From NCBI GenBank assembly GCA_022842065.1, contig JALHQH010000030.1, positions 1 through 64,000 of the forward strand: a DNA stretch of 64,000 nucleotides, given 5' to 3'. This DNA is from Caldilineaceae bacterium. Lineage in GTDB: Bacteria > Chloroflexota > Anaerolineae > Caldilineales > Caldilineaceae. A program made the position numbers and the translations under genes. This document shows, piece by piece, positions 27,085 through 35,198 of the stretch; the stretch's first letter is position 1; each line of letters opens with the position of its first letter. Below the pieces are notes generated by a model. That model saw nothing but the letters and a program-made list of their open reading frames with translations. It was not told the origin of the DNA and made no database searches.

Positions 27085-28294
27085 GACGAGACAACAAATC
27101 AAGTACATTTTTAGGCAGGCAACGCGCCAACGCAGCCGAGCCTATTTCCTGGCCTGTGCGCTGCTGCTGCTGGCGACCAGTTGTCGCTTTGGGCGCAATC
27201 TGCCGCCAACACCACAGCCGCTCTCCGCCAATGCGATCCAGGCGCAAAGTTATGAAATCTTTACGGTCCAGCGCGGCGATCTTGTGTTAGCAACCAGCTT
27301 TGAAGGGCAAATTAACCTCGGGCGGCAGACCGAACTCTTTTTTGAACGTGATGGGCGCATCAAAAATTTTCTGGCGCAGAATGGCGATTTTGTGCGCGCC
27401 GACGCGCTCATCGCCGAATTGGACAATGATGACCTACTGGTGGAGATGACCCAAGCCGAATGGGATCTGGAAATTGTGCGCCGCAAGCAAGCCGAGTTTG
27501 TCGAAGATCAGGCCGATCAACAAGAACTGGCCAATCAACAGGTGAAGATTGCCGAATTGGCGCTGGCCTCGCTGCTTGCCAAAGAGCTGGCCGAACCAGG
27601 CTCGATTCCCGCGGAACGGCTTGCTGAGTTCGAGCATAATCTCACCGAAGCGCGGATTGCGGTCAAACGGTTGGCACGCACCAATGATCTTGAGCTACAA
27701 AAAGAATTCGTTACGGCCCAGGTGCAGGTGCAACAACTGCAAGCCCAGATCGAAGAAGGGCGCTTAATTGCGCCCTTTGCCGGCAAAGTCTACTACACCG
27801 CAGTCGATGAAACCACCCTCCAGCGCCCGATTAACGCCTATGACCCCGTCGTCAATCTGGTTGATCTGGATTCGCTCCAAATTGAGGCCAGTCCGCTGGC
27901 AGCGACCCTTGATTTACTGGATGAAGGCATGGCAGTGACGATGACGCTTGATTACCGGCCGGGGGTCGTGCTCTCCGGCACCATTCGCTATTTACCCTTT
28001 CCGTTGGGCAGTGGGGTTGAGCCCTTTGTCCAAATTGTTACCACCCCCACCGCAGAGGGCAAATTGCGGATTGGGGGTAAAGTCCAGGTCCAGGTCGAAA
28101 TCCAGCGGCGCGAGAATGTGCTCTGGTTGCCACCCACAGTGCTGGATCTGACCACGACACCACCCACGGTGACGGTGCTGGAAAATGAGCAACTGCGCGA
28201 AGTCGTGGTGCAGATCGGCCTACAAACTGCGGAACGCGTCGAGATTTTAGCTGGGTTAACAGCAGATCAACAAGTCATTCGGAAACAACTATGA
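27077..28294 (+). CDS. HlyD-like lipoprotein adaptor
   Basis: The 405-residue product has a lipoprotein signal: a hydrophobic run ending LLLLATSC, with Cys 36 as the acylated residue. A biotinyl-lipoyl-like half (FTVQRGDLVLATSFEGQ, and AQNGDFVRADALIAELDNDD) flanks a Gln/Glu-rich coiled-coil hairpin of about 100 residues. The beta-barrel part follows, with IEEGRLIAPFAGKVYY. This is the membrane-fusion/periplasmic adaptor architecture. An earlier ATG at 27044 is possible, but 27077 gives a compact signal peptide. It lies between a ligase-like protein and a chain-length kinase, so it may help export of the glycan or peptide. Confidence 0.84.
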   Translation: MSRTRQQIKYIFRQATRQRSRAYFLACALLLLATSCRFGRNLPPTPQPLSANAIQAQSYEIFTVQRGDLVLATSFEGQINLGRQTELFFERDGRIKNFLAQNGDFVRADALIAELDNDDLLVEMTQAEWDLEIVRRKQAEFVEDQADQQELANQQVKIAELALASLLAKELAEPGSIPAERLAEFEHNLTEARIAVKRLARTNDLELQKEFVTAQVQVQQLQAQIEEGRLIAPFAGKVYYTAVDETTLQRPINAYDPVVNLVDLDSLQIEASPLAATLDLLDEGMAVTMTLDYRPGVVLSGTIRYLPFPLGSGVEPFVQIVTTPTAEGKLRIGGKVQVQVEIQRRENVLWLPPTVLDLTTTPPTVTVLENEQLREVVVQIGLQTAERVEILAGLTADQQVIRKQL

Positions 28295-29979
28295 GATCAG
28301 AAATGAACCCGGCAACCCCGGCAACCCTGACAACGACTGGAAACACCAATAAAGTCGCCCACCCGGCCAACTCGCTACCTGAAGCAATGAATGGCGTGGA
28401 TCTGCGAACCATTTTGCGGATCTTGAACTACTGGCGCTGGTTGCTGCTCGTGGGGCTATTGGTCGGGGCCGGCTTGGGCTACGGCGTTAGCCTCCAATCG
28501 ATTCCCGTCTATCGCGCCGAGATGCTGATGCTGATCGAAGAGACAAGACCGCTCTACAGCACCAATCTCAACGAGGTAAACCTGGCTGGGCGGACCAGTA
28601 CTTATCTGGAGTTGATCAATCAGGGCTTAATGCTTGAAGATGTGGCCGAACAGTTACAGCTCGATTTCCCCCAACTGCGCGATAGTGTGACCGACATGCG
28701 GGTGGAACAGGTGCGCAATACCCAACTCTTTAACATCTATGTTGAAGGCTATTTTCCCGATTATGTGGCAGTCGTGGCCAATGCGATCCCACGCGTGCTG
28801 ACTACACGGCTCAGCGATGCGCGCGGGGAACGATTTGCGGCTTCGCTGGCCAATCTCACCACCCAGTTGGAGACGATCAAAGCCCAAGTCGAGACCACCC
28901 AGGCCAATATTGATCGGATTGGGGTCGCCCGCACCCCGCAACAGGAAAATCAGCTAAACGACCTGCAAACGGTTTTAGCCCAGCAACAAAACAGCTATGC
29001 AAATCTGGTCCAAAGTTACGAAAATTTGCGCTTACTTGAATTGCAGAGCATGGATAACATAGCTGTGATCCGCCCGGCCGAAGTCCCAGATGGCCCCATG
29101 CGTGCGAACACCGTCTCTAATATTTTATTGGGTGCGCTGGTTGGCATCGCCTTGGTGTTGACGGTCATCGCGTTGATCGAATATCTCGACGATCGCATTC
29201 AGTCACCACAGGCCTTGCAACTCCTATTGGGCACCACCGTCTTGGGCGCGATTGATATCATTCCCGATCTTGGCAATCGCCAGGAGTTGAGCAACAGTTT
29301 GATCACGGCCATCAAGCCACGCCATCCGATTACGGAAGCATACCGCAGTATTCGCACCAACCTGCGCTTCTCGGCGATTGACACCAAGTTGCATGCCCTA
29401 TTGGTAACCAGTTCCAATCCCGGTGAAGGCAAAAGTGTGACGGCCGCCAACCTGGCCATTGCCATGGCGCAGTTTGAGCTTTCGGTGATCCTCATTGACG
29501 CCGACCTCCGCAAGCCAATGGTTCACAAGCTTTTTCAACTTGCCAAGCAGCCTGGCCTGAGCGAGACCCTCCTGGATGAAACGAATCCGCAACGTTACTT
29601 ACAAGAGGTGGGCATTCCCAATTTGCGCGTGATGACCAGTGGCCAAGAACCGCCCAATCCAGCTGAGTTGCTCGGTTCCCAGCGGATGGGTCGCTTAATC
29701 GAACAACTCTACGAAGCGGCGGATGTGCTGATCTTCGACACGCCGCCCGTGCTTGCGGTCACCGACGCAGCCGTGCTCGCGGCCCATGTGCCGGATGTCG
29801 TCTTGGTCGTTAACGCCAAGCGGACCCAACGCAGTGCAGCCATGCGCGCCACCGAAGCACTACACCGGATCGATGCCCGCCTGCTGGGGGTGGTAATTAA
29901 CGAGTTGAGCCGCTCCTCGCGCAGCTATTCATACTATGGTGACTATCAATCCGCCGGCTATTATGGCGATAGCAATTGA
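28291..29979 (+). CDS. Wzz/Wzc-type chain-length regulator with BY-kinase domain
   Basis: Controls polymer chain length and export through Tyr autophosphorylation at the inner membrane. The 562 residues have a Wzz N-terminus (first membrane helix about 48-68 and a periplasmic coiled coil), a second helix near 270-292, and a BY-kinase domain. Walker A is SSNPGEGKS (about 372-380), Walker A' is VILIDADLRKP and Walker B is VLIFDTPPVLAVTD. The C-terminal tail has a Tyr cluster (YSYYGDYQSAGYYGD) for autophosphorylation. The gene overlaps its upstream neighbour by ATGA and is followed by a strong hairpin, so it closes the operon. I leave the symbol blank because no species-level match is available. 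Confidence 0.93.
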   Translation: MRSEMNPATPATLTTTGNTNKVAHPANSLPEAMNGVDLRTILRILNYWRWLLLVGLLVGAGLGYGVSLQSIPVYRAEMLMLIEETRPLYSTNLNEVNLAGRTSTYLELINQGLMLEDVAEQLQLDFPQLRDSVTDMRVEQVRNTQLFNIYVEGYFPDYVAVVANAIPRVLTTRLSDARGERFAASLANLTTQLETIKAQVETTQANIDRIGVARTPQQENQLNDLQTVLAQQQNSYANLVQSYENLRLLELQSMDNIAVIRPAEVPDGPMRANTVSNILLGALVGIALVLTVIALIEYLDDRIQSPQALQLLLGTTVLGAIDIIPDLGNRQELSNSLITAIKPRHPITEAYRSIRTNLRFSAIDTKLHALLVTSSNPGEGKSVTAANLAIAMAQFELSVILIDADLRKPMVHKLFQLAKQPGLSETLLDETNPQRYLQEVGIPNLRVMTSGQEPPNPAELLGSQRMGRLIEQLYEAADVLIFDTPPVLAVTDAAVLAAHVPDVVLVVNAKRTQRSAAMRATEALHRIDARLLGVVINELSRSSRSYSYYGDYQSAGYYGDSN

Positions 29980-30013
29980 ACATTTCCACGATGAGTATAC
30001 TTGGCTCTGTCAC

Positions 30014-30050
30014 AAATTAACATTTTTACTCGTGTAGAAAATGTTAATTT
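30014..30050 (+). terminator. Hairpin after the glycan operon
   Basis: AAATTAACATTTT at 30014-30026 is perfectly complementary to 30038-30050, with an 11-base loop. It lies 35 bases after the stop of the chain-length kinase gene. The stem is AT-rich and no long T-run follows, so termination is likely but not proven. Confidence 0.6.
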
Positions 30051-30053
30051 ATT

Positions 30054-30170
30054 ATGCTGTTGAGTATATCTTTCAATTTTTACAAGTTGATCCAAGCTTT
30101 CAGCCTGATCTGACCCAACGGCACAATCTATCACGCGTGCCGCTCAGTCAACGGCTGCAACCGTCTTAGC
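30054..30170 (+). pseudogene. 3' remnant of a sulfotransferase gene
   Basis: From an ATG at 30054 the frame reads about 38 residues to a stop at 30168-30170. It contains IFQFLQVDPSFQPDLTQRHN followed by LSRVPLSQRLQ. This matches the C-terminal third of the sulfotransferase at 38661 (IFQFLEVDPTFKPNLAQRHN), with the same spacing and only conservative changes. Everything upstream, including the PAPS-binding loop, is missing. It is a deletion relic of a third GAQKCGTT-type sulfotransferase. Confidence 0.8.
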
Positions 30171-30238
30171 CATCCTATACAAGTCGCCATCTACGTCCAT
30201 TTTCTTACAAAATCGTTATTTCTATCATACTTTTGTAC

Positions 30239-30267
30239 TTGACAGAGACCGCCTATTGTACTACAAT
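30239..30267 (+). promoter_or_regulatory. Near-consensus sigma-70 promoter
   Basis: TTGACA (30239-30244), a 17-base spacer and TACAAT (30262-30267) match the vegetative promoter consensus except for one base. The expected start of transcription is near 30274. It would drive the PqqD-HprK-glycosyltransferase run with a leader of about 240 bases. Confidence 0.65.
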
Positions 30268-30512
30268 AAGAAACATTTTGCTTTCAAAAAAGAAATCTAA
30301 CTATCTCCCAGATTACGCAAAGAATGAGCTATTATCTTAACTATAGACCATTTGTTATGTTTGTAGTCAGCCACATCGCTGTTCCTTCGCACAAATCCAC
30401 GAAATCAAGTATAGACACGGTTATTCTGTAGGGCTACACTAAGAGAGAAGCTACAGCTAGTTAGATGAAGATATGCAGCTACATCTAAGGATCAATTCTA
30501 AAGGTTTATCAT

Positions 30513-30968
30513 ATGAATGTCTTACACCCCTTTCGGATCAATACCCCGACTGTCGTTTCTGAAGTTTTTGATGATGAAATTGTTATTATTCATCTGGAGA
30601 GTGGCGCTTATTACAGCCTTGCGGAAAGTGGGGCGGCGATTTGGCAGATCTTACAACAAGGGGCCAGTCTCACCGAAATTCAGACAACGCTAGCCAAAAC
30701 TTATGCCAACACACCAACAGAAATCGAACAAGCCGTACAACCTTTCATGCAAAAGTTAGCAGAGGAACAATTGATTGTTTCTGACTGCACCCTTACGCAG
30801 TTACAGCAACTGCCCACCGTTCAACCACTTGTTCTTTCTGCGCACTGTGATCAGCAGCCGTTTATGGTGCCCCAGCTTAACAAATATACAGACATGCAAG
30901 ATCTCCTATTGCTTGATCCGATTCATGATGTTGCAGAACCGGGTTGGCCGCATGTCAAGTCACGGTAA
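30513..30968 (+). CDS. PqqD-like peptide-binding protein with unusual C-terminal tail
   Basis: PqqD domains bind precursor (leader) peptides for modifying enzymes. Residues 1-90 fit this winged-helix fold: VSEVFDDEIVIIHLESGAYY, LAESGAAIWQIL and a helix with the EIEQAVQPFMQKL pattern. The 151-residue protein then continues with a linker and a tail starting near residue 118, VPQLNKYTDMQDLLLLDPIH, ending GWPHVKSR. The tail resembles the PxLxxY leader motif of lasso-type precursors and looks too regular to be a random extension. It may be a fused precursor or a self-docking peptide (inference). AAAGG precedes the ATG. The stop overlaps the HprK-like gene by 17 bases. Confidence 0.8.
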   Translation: MNVLHPFRINTPTVVSEVFDDEIVIIHLESGAYYSLAESGAAIWQILQQGASLTEIQTTLAKTYANTPTEIEQAVQPFMQKLAEEQLIVSDCTLTQLQQLPTVQPLVLSAHCDQQPFMVPQLNKYTDMQDLLLLDPIHDVAEPGWPHVKSR

Positions 30969-32076
30969 CACGTTTCAGCCAGAACAGCACACCGTAACAG
31001 CCCCGGCCATTGCCGTTGATTATACCCCGTTAACATTGAATGACTTATGGTTAGCCATTAACGATGCCTTTCAACAAGCTGCCCAGGCGACGCGCAGCCC
31101 TACCCTGGATTATTTTTACCGCATCAACGAAAGCGTCGTCCGCCTCCGCTTTGCCAGTCCACGGTTAGTGGAGTGGTTAACCCCCGCCTTGGCCCATTTG
31201 GCAACAACACCCCGCCCCAGCCCCGCGCTAACAGTCGGCCTGTGGGACAGCACAACAACGGGGGTGACCTTGCCACCCCTACCAGCAGCCATGCAACAGC
31301 CGCTACCAGCAGATGAACTGTGGGGAAGCTATCATCATTCAGACCGCTTTCACACCTTTTTTCAGCCTACATACCGCCTTTTCACCATGTTGGATACCCA
31401 CGGGTGCGAAGCGTTCTACTGGGTACATGATGGGGGCCAGTTGCCTTTAAGTGAAGGTGGTGCGCCCTTGCTCACCTTACTTCACTGGTGGCTTGGCCAA
31501 CAGGGGCGACAGATTGTCCATGGCGCGGCGGTCGGCACAGCAGCGGGTGGGGCGTTATTGGTGGGCAAGAGTGGCTCAGGAAAATCGACGACGGCGTTGG
31601 CTTGTTTACAGGCCGGCTTGCACTATCTGGGCGACGACTATTGTTTGGTGGGGGCAACACCCCAGCCAACGGTTTACAGTCTCTACAGTTCGGGCAAGGT
31701 ACACTTTGCCGACTTGGAACGTTTTCCGCGCTTCCAACTGGCCCAAAGCAGCAGGCGGTACGTTGATGCTGAAAAGGCCCTCTACTTTTTTGCCGATTCC
31801 TTTGCCGCCCAAATTGTGCCCAGCCTACCACTTAAAGCCATTTTGCTACCACAGATTAGCCCAGACGGCAAGAGCGCGGTCACGCTTGTTTCACCAGCGA
31901 CGGCGCTATTAGCGATGGGACCAAGTACAGTTTTTCAATTGATTGGGGAAAAAAGCCAGATCGTACACCATTTAGGGCAGTTAGTCCGGCAGTTGCCCTG
32001 CTACCGGTTGACACTTGGCCCGGACCTTGCCGCCATTCCCCCCTTAATCGCCGATCTGCTGGCTAAATTGCCATGA
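30952..32076 (+). CDS. HprK-like serine kinase-related protein
   Basis: Resembles HPr kinase/phosphorylase. Related proteins phosphorylate RiPP precursors in some lasso-peptide loci (paeninodin type) and also occur in surface-polysaccharide loci. The 374-residue product has an N-terminal region of about 180 residues without clear motifs, then HGAAVGTAAGGALLVG, the P-loop GKSGSGKST (about 205-213) and LHYLGDDYCLVG, where the acidic pair fits the metal-binding site. I chose ATG at 30952, inside the PqqD gene, because the longer frame from 30775 reads out of frame through PqqD coding sequence. Its partner substrate may be the PqqD tail or a separate peptide. Confidence 0.82.
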   Translation: MSSHGNTFQPEQHTVTAPAIAVDYTPLTLNDLWLAINDAFQQAAQATRSPTLDYFYRINESVVRLRFASPRLVEWLTPALAHLATTPRPSPALTVGLWDSTTTGVTLPPLPAAMQQPLPADELWGSYHHSDRFHTFFQPTYRLFTMLDTHGCEAFYWVHDGGQLPLSEGGAPLLTLLHWWLGQQGRQIVHGAAVGTAAGGALLVGKSGSGKSTTALACLQAGLHYLGDDYCLVGATPQPTVYSLYSSGKVHFADLERFPRFQLAQSSRRYVDAEKALYFFADSFAAQIVPSLPLKAILLPQISPDGKSAVTLVSPATALLAMGPSTVFQLIGEKSQIVHHLGQLVRQLPCYRLTLGPDLAAIPPLIADLLAKLP

Positions 32077-32840
32077 GCAGCGCAAGAGGTAAGAAGGTCA
32101 TGGGTACAAATCATCAACCCTTAGTTAGTATTATTATTCCAACCTACAACAATGGGGCCTATTTGGGGACAGCGCTCACAAGTGTGCGCCAACAGCGCTA
32201 CCGGCCGCTAGAAATCATTGTTGTCGATGATGGCTCCACCGACGACACGGCGATCGTCGTTGCCCAATGGCAGCAACAGAACGTGGCGCACGACTGCGTA
32301 CAACTGCGCTATTTCTATCAAGCCAATGCTGGCCCGGCCACTGCGCGCAATCGCGGGGTGGCGCTGGCCAACGGTTCGTTACTGGCCTTTCTCGATGCCG
32401 ACGACTGGTGGCACCCTGAGAAATTGCAACAGCAGGTTGACCGCTTGATCCAGGAAGCGACGCTTGGCTATGTGCTCAGTCACATGACAGTCCATCTGGA
32501 AACGGCAACAGCCTGGCCGGTTTCGTTGAACCAGGCGCATTACCAAAACGAGCCGCCTTGCATTTTGCCCAGTGCACTTGTGGTCCGTCAAACGATCTTC
32601 CAACAGGTGGGCGACTTTGATGAGCACTACCGCTATAGTGACGATGCGGACTGGTTTCTGCGGGCCAAGGATGCGGCCATTCCCTTTGCGGTGTTACCCG
32701 AACCATTAGTTTATAAGCGCATTCACGCTACCAATTTATCCCATTCACCAGCGATGGCCAAAGAGACCTTGCGCGCCTTCCATACGTCCATTCAGCGTCA
32801 ACGCCGGCAGCCACCTACGGTAAAAGAGCAGCGACAATGA
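32073..32840 (+). CDS. GT2 glycosyltransferase
   Basis: The 255-residue GT-A enzyme has the full family 2 layout: VSIIIPTYNNGAYLGTAL, IIVVDDGSTDDT, NAGPATARNRGVALANG, and the metal-binding LDADDWWHP. The last part (YRYSDDADWFLRAKDA) gives the catalytic Asp. It overlaps the HprK-like stop by ATGA; a second ATG at 32100 sits close behind AAGAAGG and could be the real start. The product is cytoplasmic and probably glycosylates the same substrate as its neighbours. Confidence 0.9.
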   Translation: MSSARGKKVMGTNHQPLVSIIIPTYNNGAYLGTALTSVRQQRYRPLEIIVVDDGSTDDTAIVVAQWQQQNVAHDCVQLRYFYQANAGPATARNRGVALANGSLLAFLDADDWWHPEKLQQQVDRLIQEATLGYVLSHMTVHLETATAWPVSLNQAHYQNEPPCILPSALVVRQTIFQQVGDFDEHYRYSDDADWFLRAKDAAIPFAVLPEPLVYKRIHATNLSHSPAMAKETLRAFHTSIQRQRRQPPTVKEQRQ

Positions 32841-33511
32841 ATCATGTCCTCGCCAAGCTCTTGGTAAACGGCACCATCAAGCTGCCTGATGGCACGTTGA
32901 CGCCTTTACATTCGCATATCCCAGCCTTTGAATGCCAGATCATGCAACAGTGGCTTCAGGAACATGGCTGTTCACGGCTGATTGAAATTGGGCTGGCCTA
33001 CGGCATTTCCGCCCTATACCTCTGCGACGCCATTGCCGAGCAGCCGCAGGTCAGCTATCACATTATCGATCCGCATCAGCACGATCACTGGCATGGGATG
33101 GGTCTGCACCACCTACAGGAAGCCGGTTATGGGGAACGCATTCACTTTCACGAAACCTATGCCGAATGTTATCTGCCCCAATTGTGGCAAAGCGGCTTTC
33201 GTTGTGACTTTGCCTTGATCGATGGTCGGCATACCTTTGATCAGACCTTAATTGATTTTTTTTGGATCAACCGCTTGTTAGCGGTTAATGGGTTGGTTGT
33301 TTTTGATGACATTCAGTTGCCGGCCATCCAGCGGGCCACAGCCTATGTCGCAACCTATCCCTGTTATCAACGGCTGGCGCTGCCGCCGGCAATGCACAGT
33401 TCGACAACAGCACGTGTGCGCCGGTTAAACGGCAGCGACGCCGCGCGCATTGTCGGTTTTCGCAAGGTTAACGAGGATGAACGCACCCATGATTGGTATA
33501 TTGACTTCTAA
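32837..33511 (+). CDS. Class I SAM methyltransferase (Methyltransf_24-like)
   Basis: The 224-residue enzyme has the SAM loop LIEIGLAYGISALYL, an acidic YHIIDPHQHDHW block and FALIDGRHTFDQTLIDFFWI followed by LVVFDDIQLP. This is the pattern of Methyltransf_24/macrocin-type O-methyltransferases that bind a metal through Asp and His. It would methylate a sugar or small-molecule hydroxyl. It is coupled to the upstream GT2 by ATGA and its 3' end overlaps the next GT2 gene. Confidence 0.86.
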   Translation: MNHVLAKLLVNGTIKLPDGTLTPLHSHIPAFECQIMQQWLQEHGCSRLIEIGLAYGISALYLCDAIAEQPQVSYHIIDPHQHDHWHGMGLHHLQEAGYGERIHFHETYAECYLPQLWQSGFRCDFALIDGRHTFDQTLIDFFWINRLLAVNGLVVFDDIQLPAIQRATAYVATYPCYQRLALPPAMHSSTTARVRRLNGSDAARIVGFRKVNEDERTHDWYIDF

Positions 33512-34205
33512 GCAACCAGCGCTGCTCAGCGTGATTATTCCAGCCTATAACGCCGCGCTTTATTTGGGCGCGGCCATCGAAAGTGTCTTGGCGCAAGGGT
33601 GGCAAGCCATCGAGATCATTGTGGTCGATGATGGGTCGACCGACCATTGCGTACAGGTAGCGCAGCGTTATCAGCCCCTTGTCCAGTGCGTGCAACAAAC
33701 CAATTGCGGGCCAGGGGCAGCACGCAACCGGGGCATTCGTATCGCCCAGGGTGAGTTCCTCGCCTTTTTAGATGCGGATGATCTGTGGCTGCCCAGTAAG
33801 CTCGAAAGTCAAATGGCCCATCTGTACGCTCACCCAGAGCTCGACATGGTTTTCGGCCAAGTTGAACAATTTATGAGCCCCGAGCTAACCCCTGAGCAGC
33901 AACCGGCATTACCAACACAACCGATCATGACGGGGCTACATGTTGGGGCCATGCTCATCCGTCGCCCAAGTTTTGCCAGGGTTGGCGAATTTGCGACGAC
34001 CTGGGCGATTGGCGAATTTATTGATTGGTATGGGCGGGCGCAGATGTTGGGGTTACAGGCCGCAATCTTGCCGCAAGTGGTGATGCAGCGCCGGCTGCAT
34101 ACCACCAACTTGACGCGCCGTACCCAGGATCAACGGGGCGACTACTTGAAGATCCTCAAAGCACAGCTCGATGAAAAACGGATGCGATCAGTTGTTGGGA
34201 AGTAA
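33477..34205 (+). CDS. GT2 glycosyltransferase
   Basis: The 242-residue GT-A enzyme has LSVIIPAYNAALYLGAAI, IIVVDDGSTDHC, NCGPGAARNRGIRIAQG and LDADDLW. It resembles the product at 32073 and is probably a paralog. I chose ATG 33477, preceded by GAGG, which overlaps the methyltransferase gene by 35 bases; a TTG at 33450 is an alternative. The C-terminus is Arg-rich (MQRRLHTTNLTRRTQ). Confidence 0.88.
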   Translation: MNAPMIGILTSKQPALLSVIIPAYNAALYLGAAIESVLAQGWQAIEIIVVDDGSTDHCVQVAQRYQPLVQCVQQTNCGPGAARNRGIRIAQGEFLAFLDADDLWLPSKLESQMAHLYAHPELDMVFGQVEQFMSPELTPEQQPALPTQPIMTGLHVGAMLIRRPSFARVGEFATTWAIGEFIDWYGRAQMLGLQAAILPQVVMQRRLHTTNLTRRTQDQRGDYLKILKAQLDEKRMRSVVGK

Positions 34206-34236
34206 ACAGCATGGTCGAATGTGCATAGGTGAACAA

Positions 34237-35196
34237 ATGGCTCTTTGTTTTCACATCATTTATATTCCAGGCACAGTAAAGCCGCTGCAACTACTCTTAC
34301 ACAGCCTGTTGAAATGGTCCGACTGTACTTTTCGTTTGGTAGCAAATGGCTGTAGTGCCGATGAAGTGTGCGCGCTGCAAAGGTTATGCGCCAATAATCC
34401 ACGCCTCTCTTTCATGGCCTTGCCCACGAGCCAGTTGCTGATTCATGGCGACGCGCTGAACTATCTGCAAGCGCAATGTCAGGACGCCTACTTCTGTTTT
34501 ATGGATTCAGACATCTATGCCGTTGCCCCCTTTATGCCGGATTTTTTGCCGCTGCTGACACAATACAGCGGCATCTTCTCCGGCATGCCGCTGCGTTATC
34601 CACAAAGCGGGTTAGCCGTACCAGCAGGGCAAACGTTTTGGGCTGGACCTTACACCCACGCGCCGACAGGAATCTGTTTAGGCAGCACCTTTTTCGCGAT
34701 TTATAACAATCAAGTGATCACCGAAATCCGCCGCACCACAGGCATTGGTTTTACCAAATATTGCTGGGAAGCGATTCCCCCGGCCTATCAAGTGCGGATC
34801 AAAGCGTTGGGCCTCTGCCATGAGATATACGACACAGGCAAAGTGTTAAACCTGATCCTCTATCTCCACAATTATGCCCTTCGTCAGCAACCATGCCCCG
34901 CCTTATGTCATATTGAGGCAGTCAGCCGTTTGGCAGTTATCCAATCAACCCCCTGGTGGCGTCAGTGGCGCACCACAATTGGTCGATTACACCACCACTT
35001 GATGGGGAACAGTACCAAGTTAACTTATGACCAGGCGCTTCCCCATTTGACCCAGCTATTGTTGGCGCTGACCAATGGGGAACCAATGCCCACGCTGCCG
35101 CAAAAGATAGCACAAAGCAGCCCTTGGGTTGTCCAAGCGCAAAAGGAGCTGCTCGCGCTCCATGCTGAGTTTGCGCAGAACCAAGGAGATAGCTAG
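34237..35196 (+). CDS. GT-A-like protein of unknown specificity, paralog pair member 1
   Basis: The 319-residue product is clearly homologous to the next gene. Shared blocks are FHIIYIPGTV, WSDCTFRLVANGCS, FCFMDSDIYA with a DxD-like acid pair, a GICLGSTFFAIYNN segment and YDTGKVLNLIL. The DSD motif and N-terminal strand suggest a GT-A nucleotide-sugar enzyme, but I do not recognise the family. The ATG at 34237 sits four bases after AGGTGA, better than starts at 34171 or 34219. It probably acts on the same glycan as the GT2 enzymes around it. Confidence 0.7.
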   Translation: MALCFHIIYIPGTVKPLQLLLHSLLKWSDCTFRLVANGCSADEVCALQRLCANNPRLSFMALPTSQLLIHGDALNYLQAQCQDAYFCFMDSDIYAVAPFMPDFLPLLTQYSGIFSGMPLRYPQSGLAVPAGQTFWAGPYTHAPTGICLGSTFFAIYNNQVITEIRRTTGIGFTKYCWEAIPPAYQVRIKALGLCHEIYDTGKVLNLILYLHNYALRQQPCPALCHIEAVSRLAVIQSTPWWRQWRTTIGRLHHHLMGNSTKLTYDQALPHLTQLLLALTNGEPMPTLPQKIAQSSPWVVQAQKELLALHAEFAQNQGDS

Positions 35197-35198
35197 CG

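Larger units (their letters stand above)
29980..30512. other. AT-rich gap with a terminator, a gene remnant and a promoter
   Basis: No intact gene is visible. The gap holds a 13-bp hairpin (30014-30050), the 3' end of a sulfotransferase gene (30054-30170) and a near-consensus promoter (30239-30267). The rest, about 30270-30500, is a long untranslated leader before the PqqD-like gene in which I see no known riboswitch. Confidence 0.7.

Noticed and set aside
30775..30951. N-terminal extension of the HprK-like protein
   Set aside because: This part reads through the PqqD gene in another frame and shows no domain; ATG 30952 is better.
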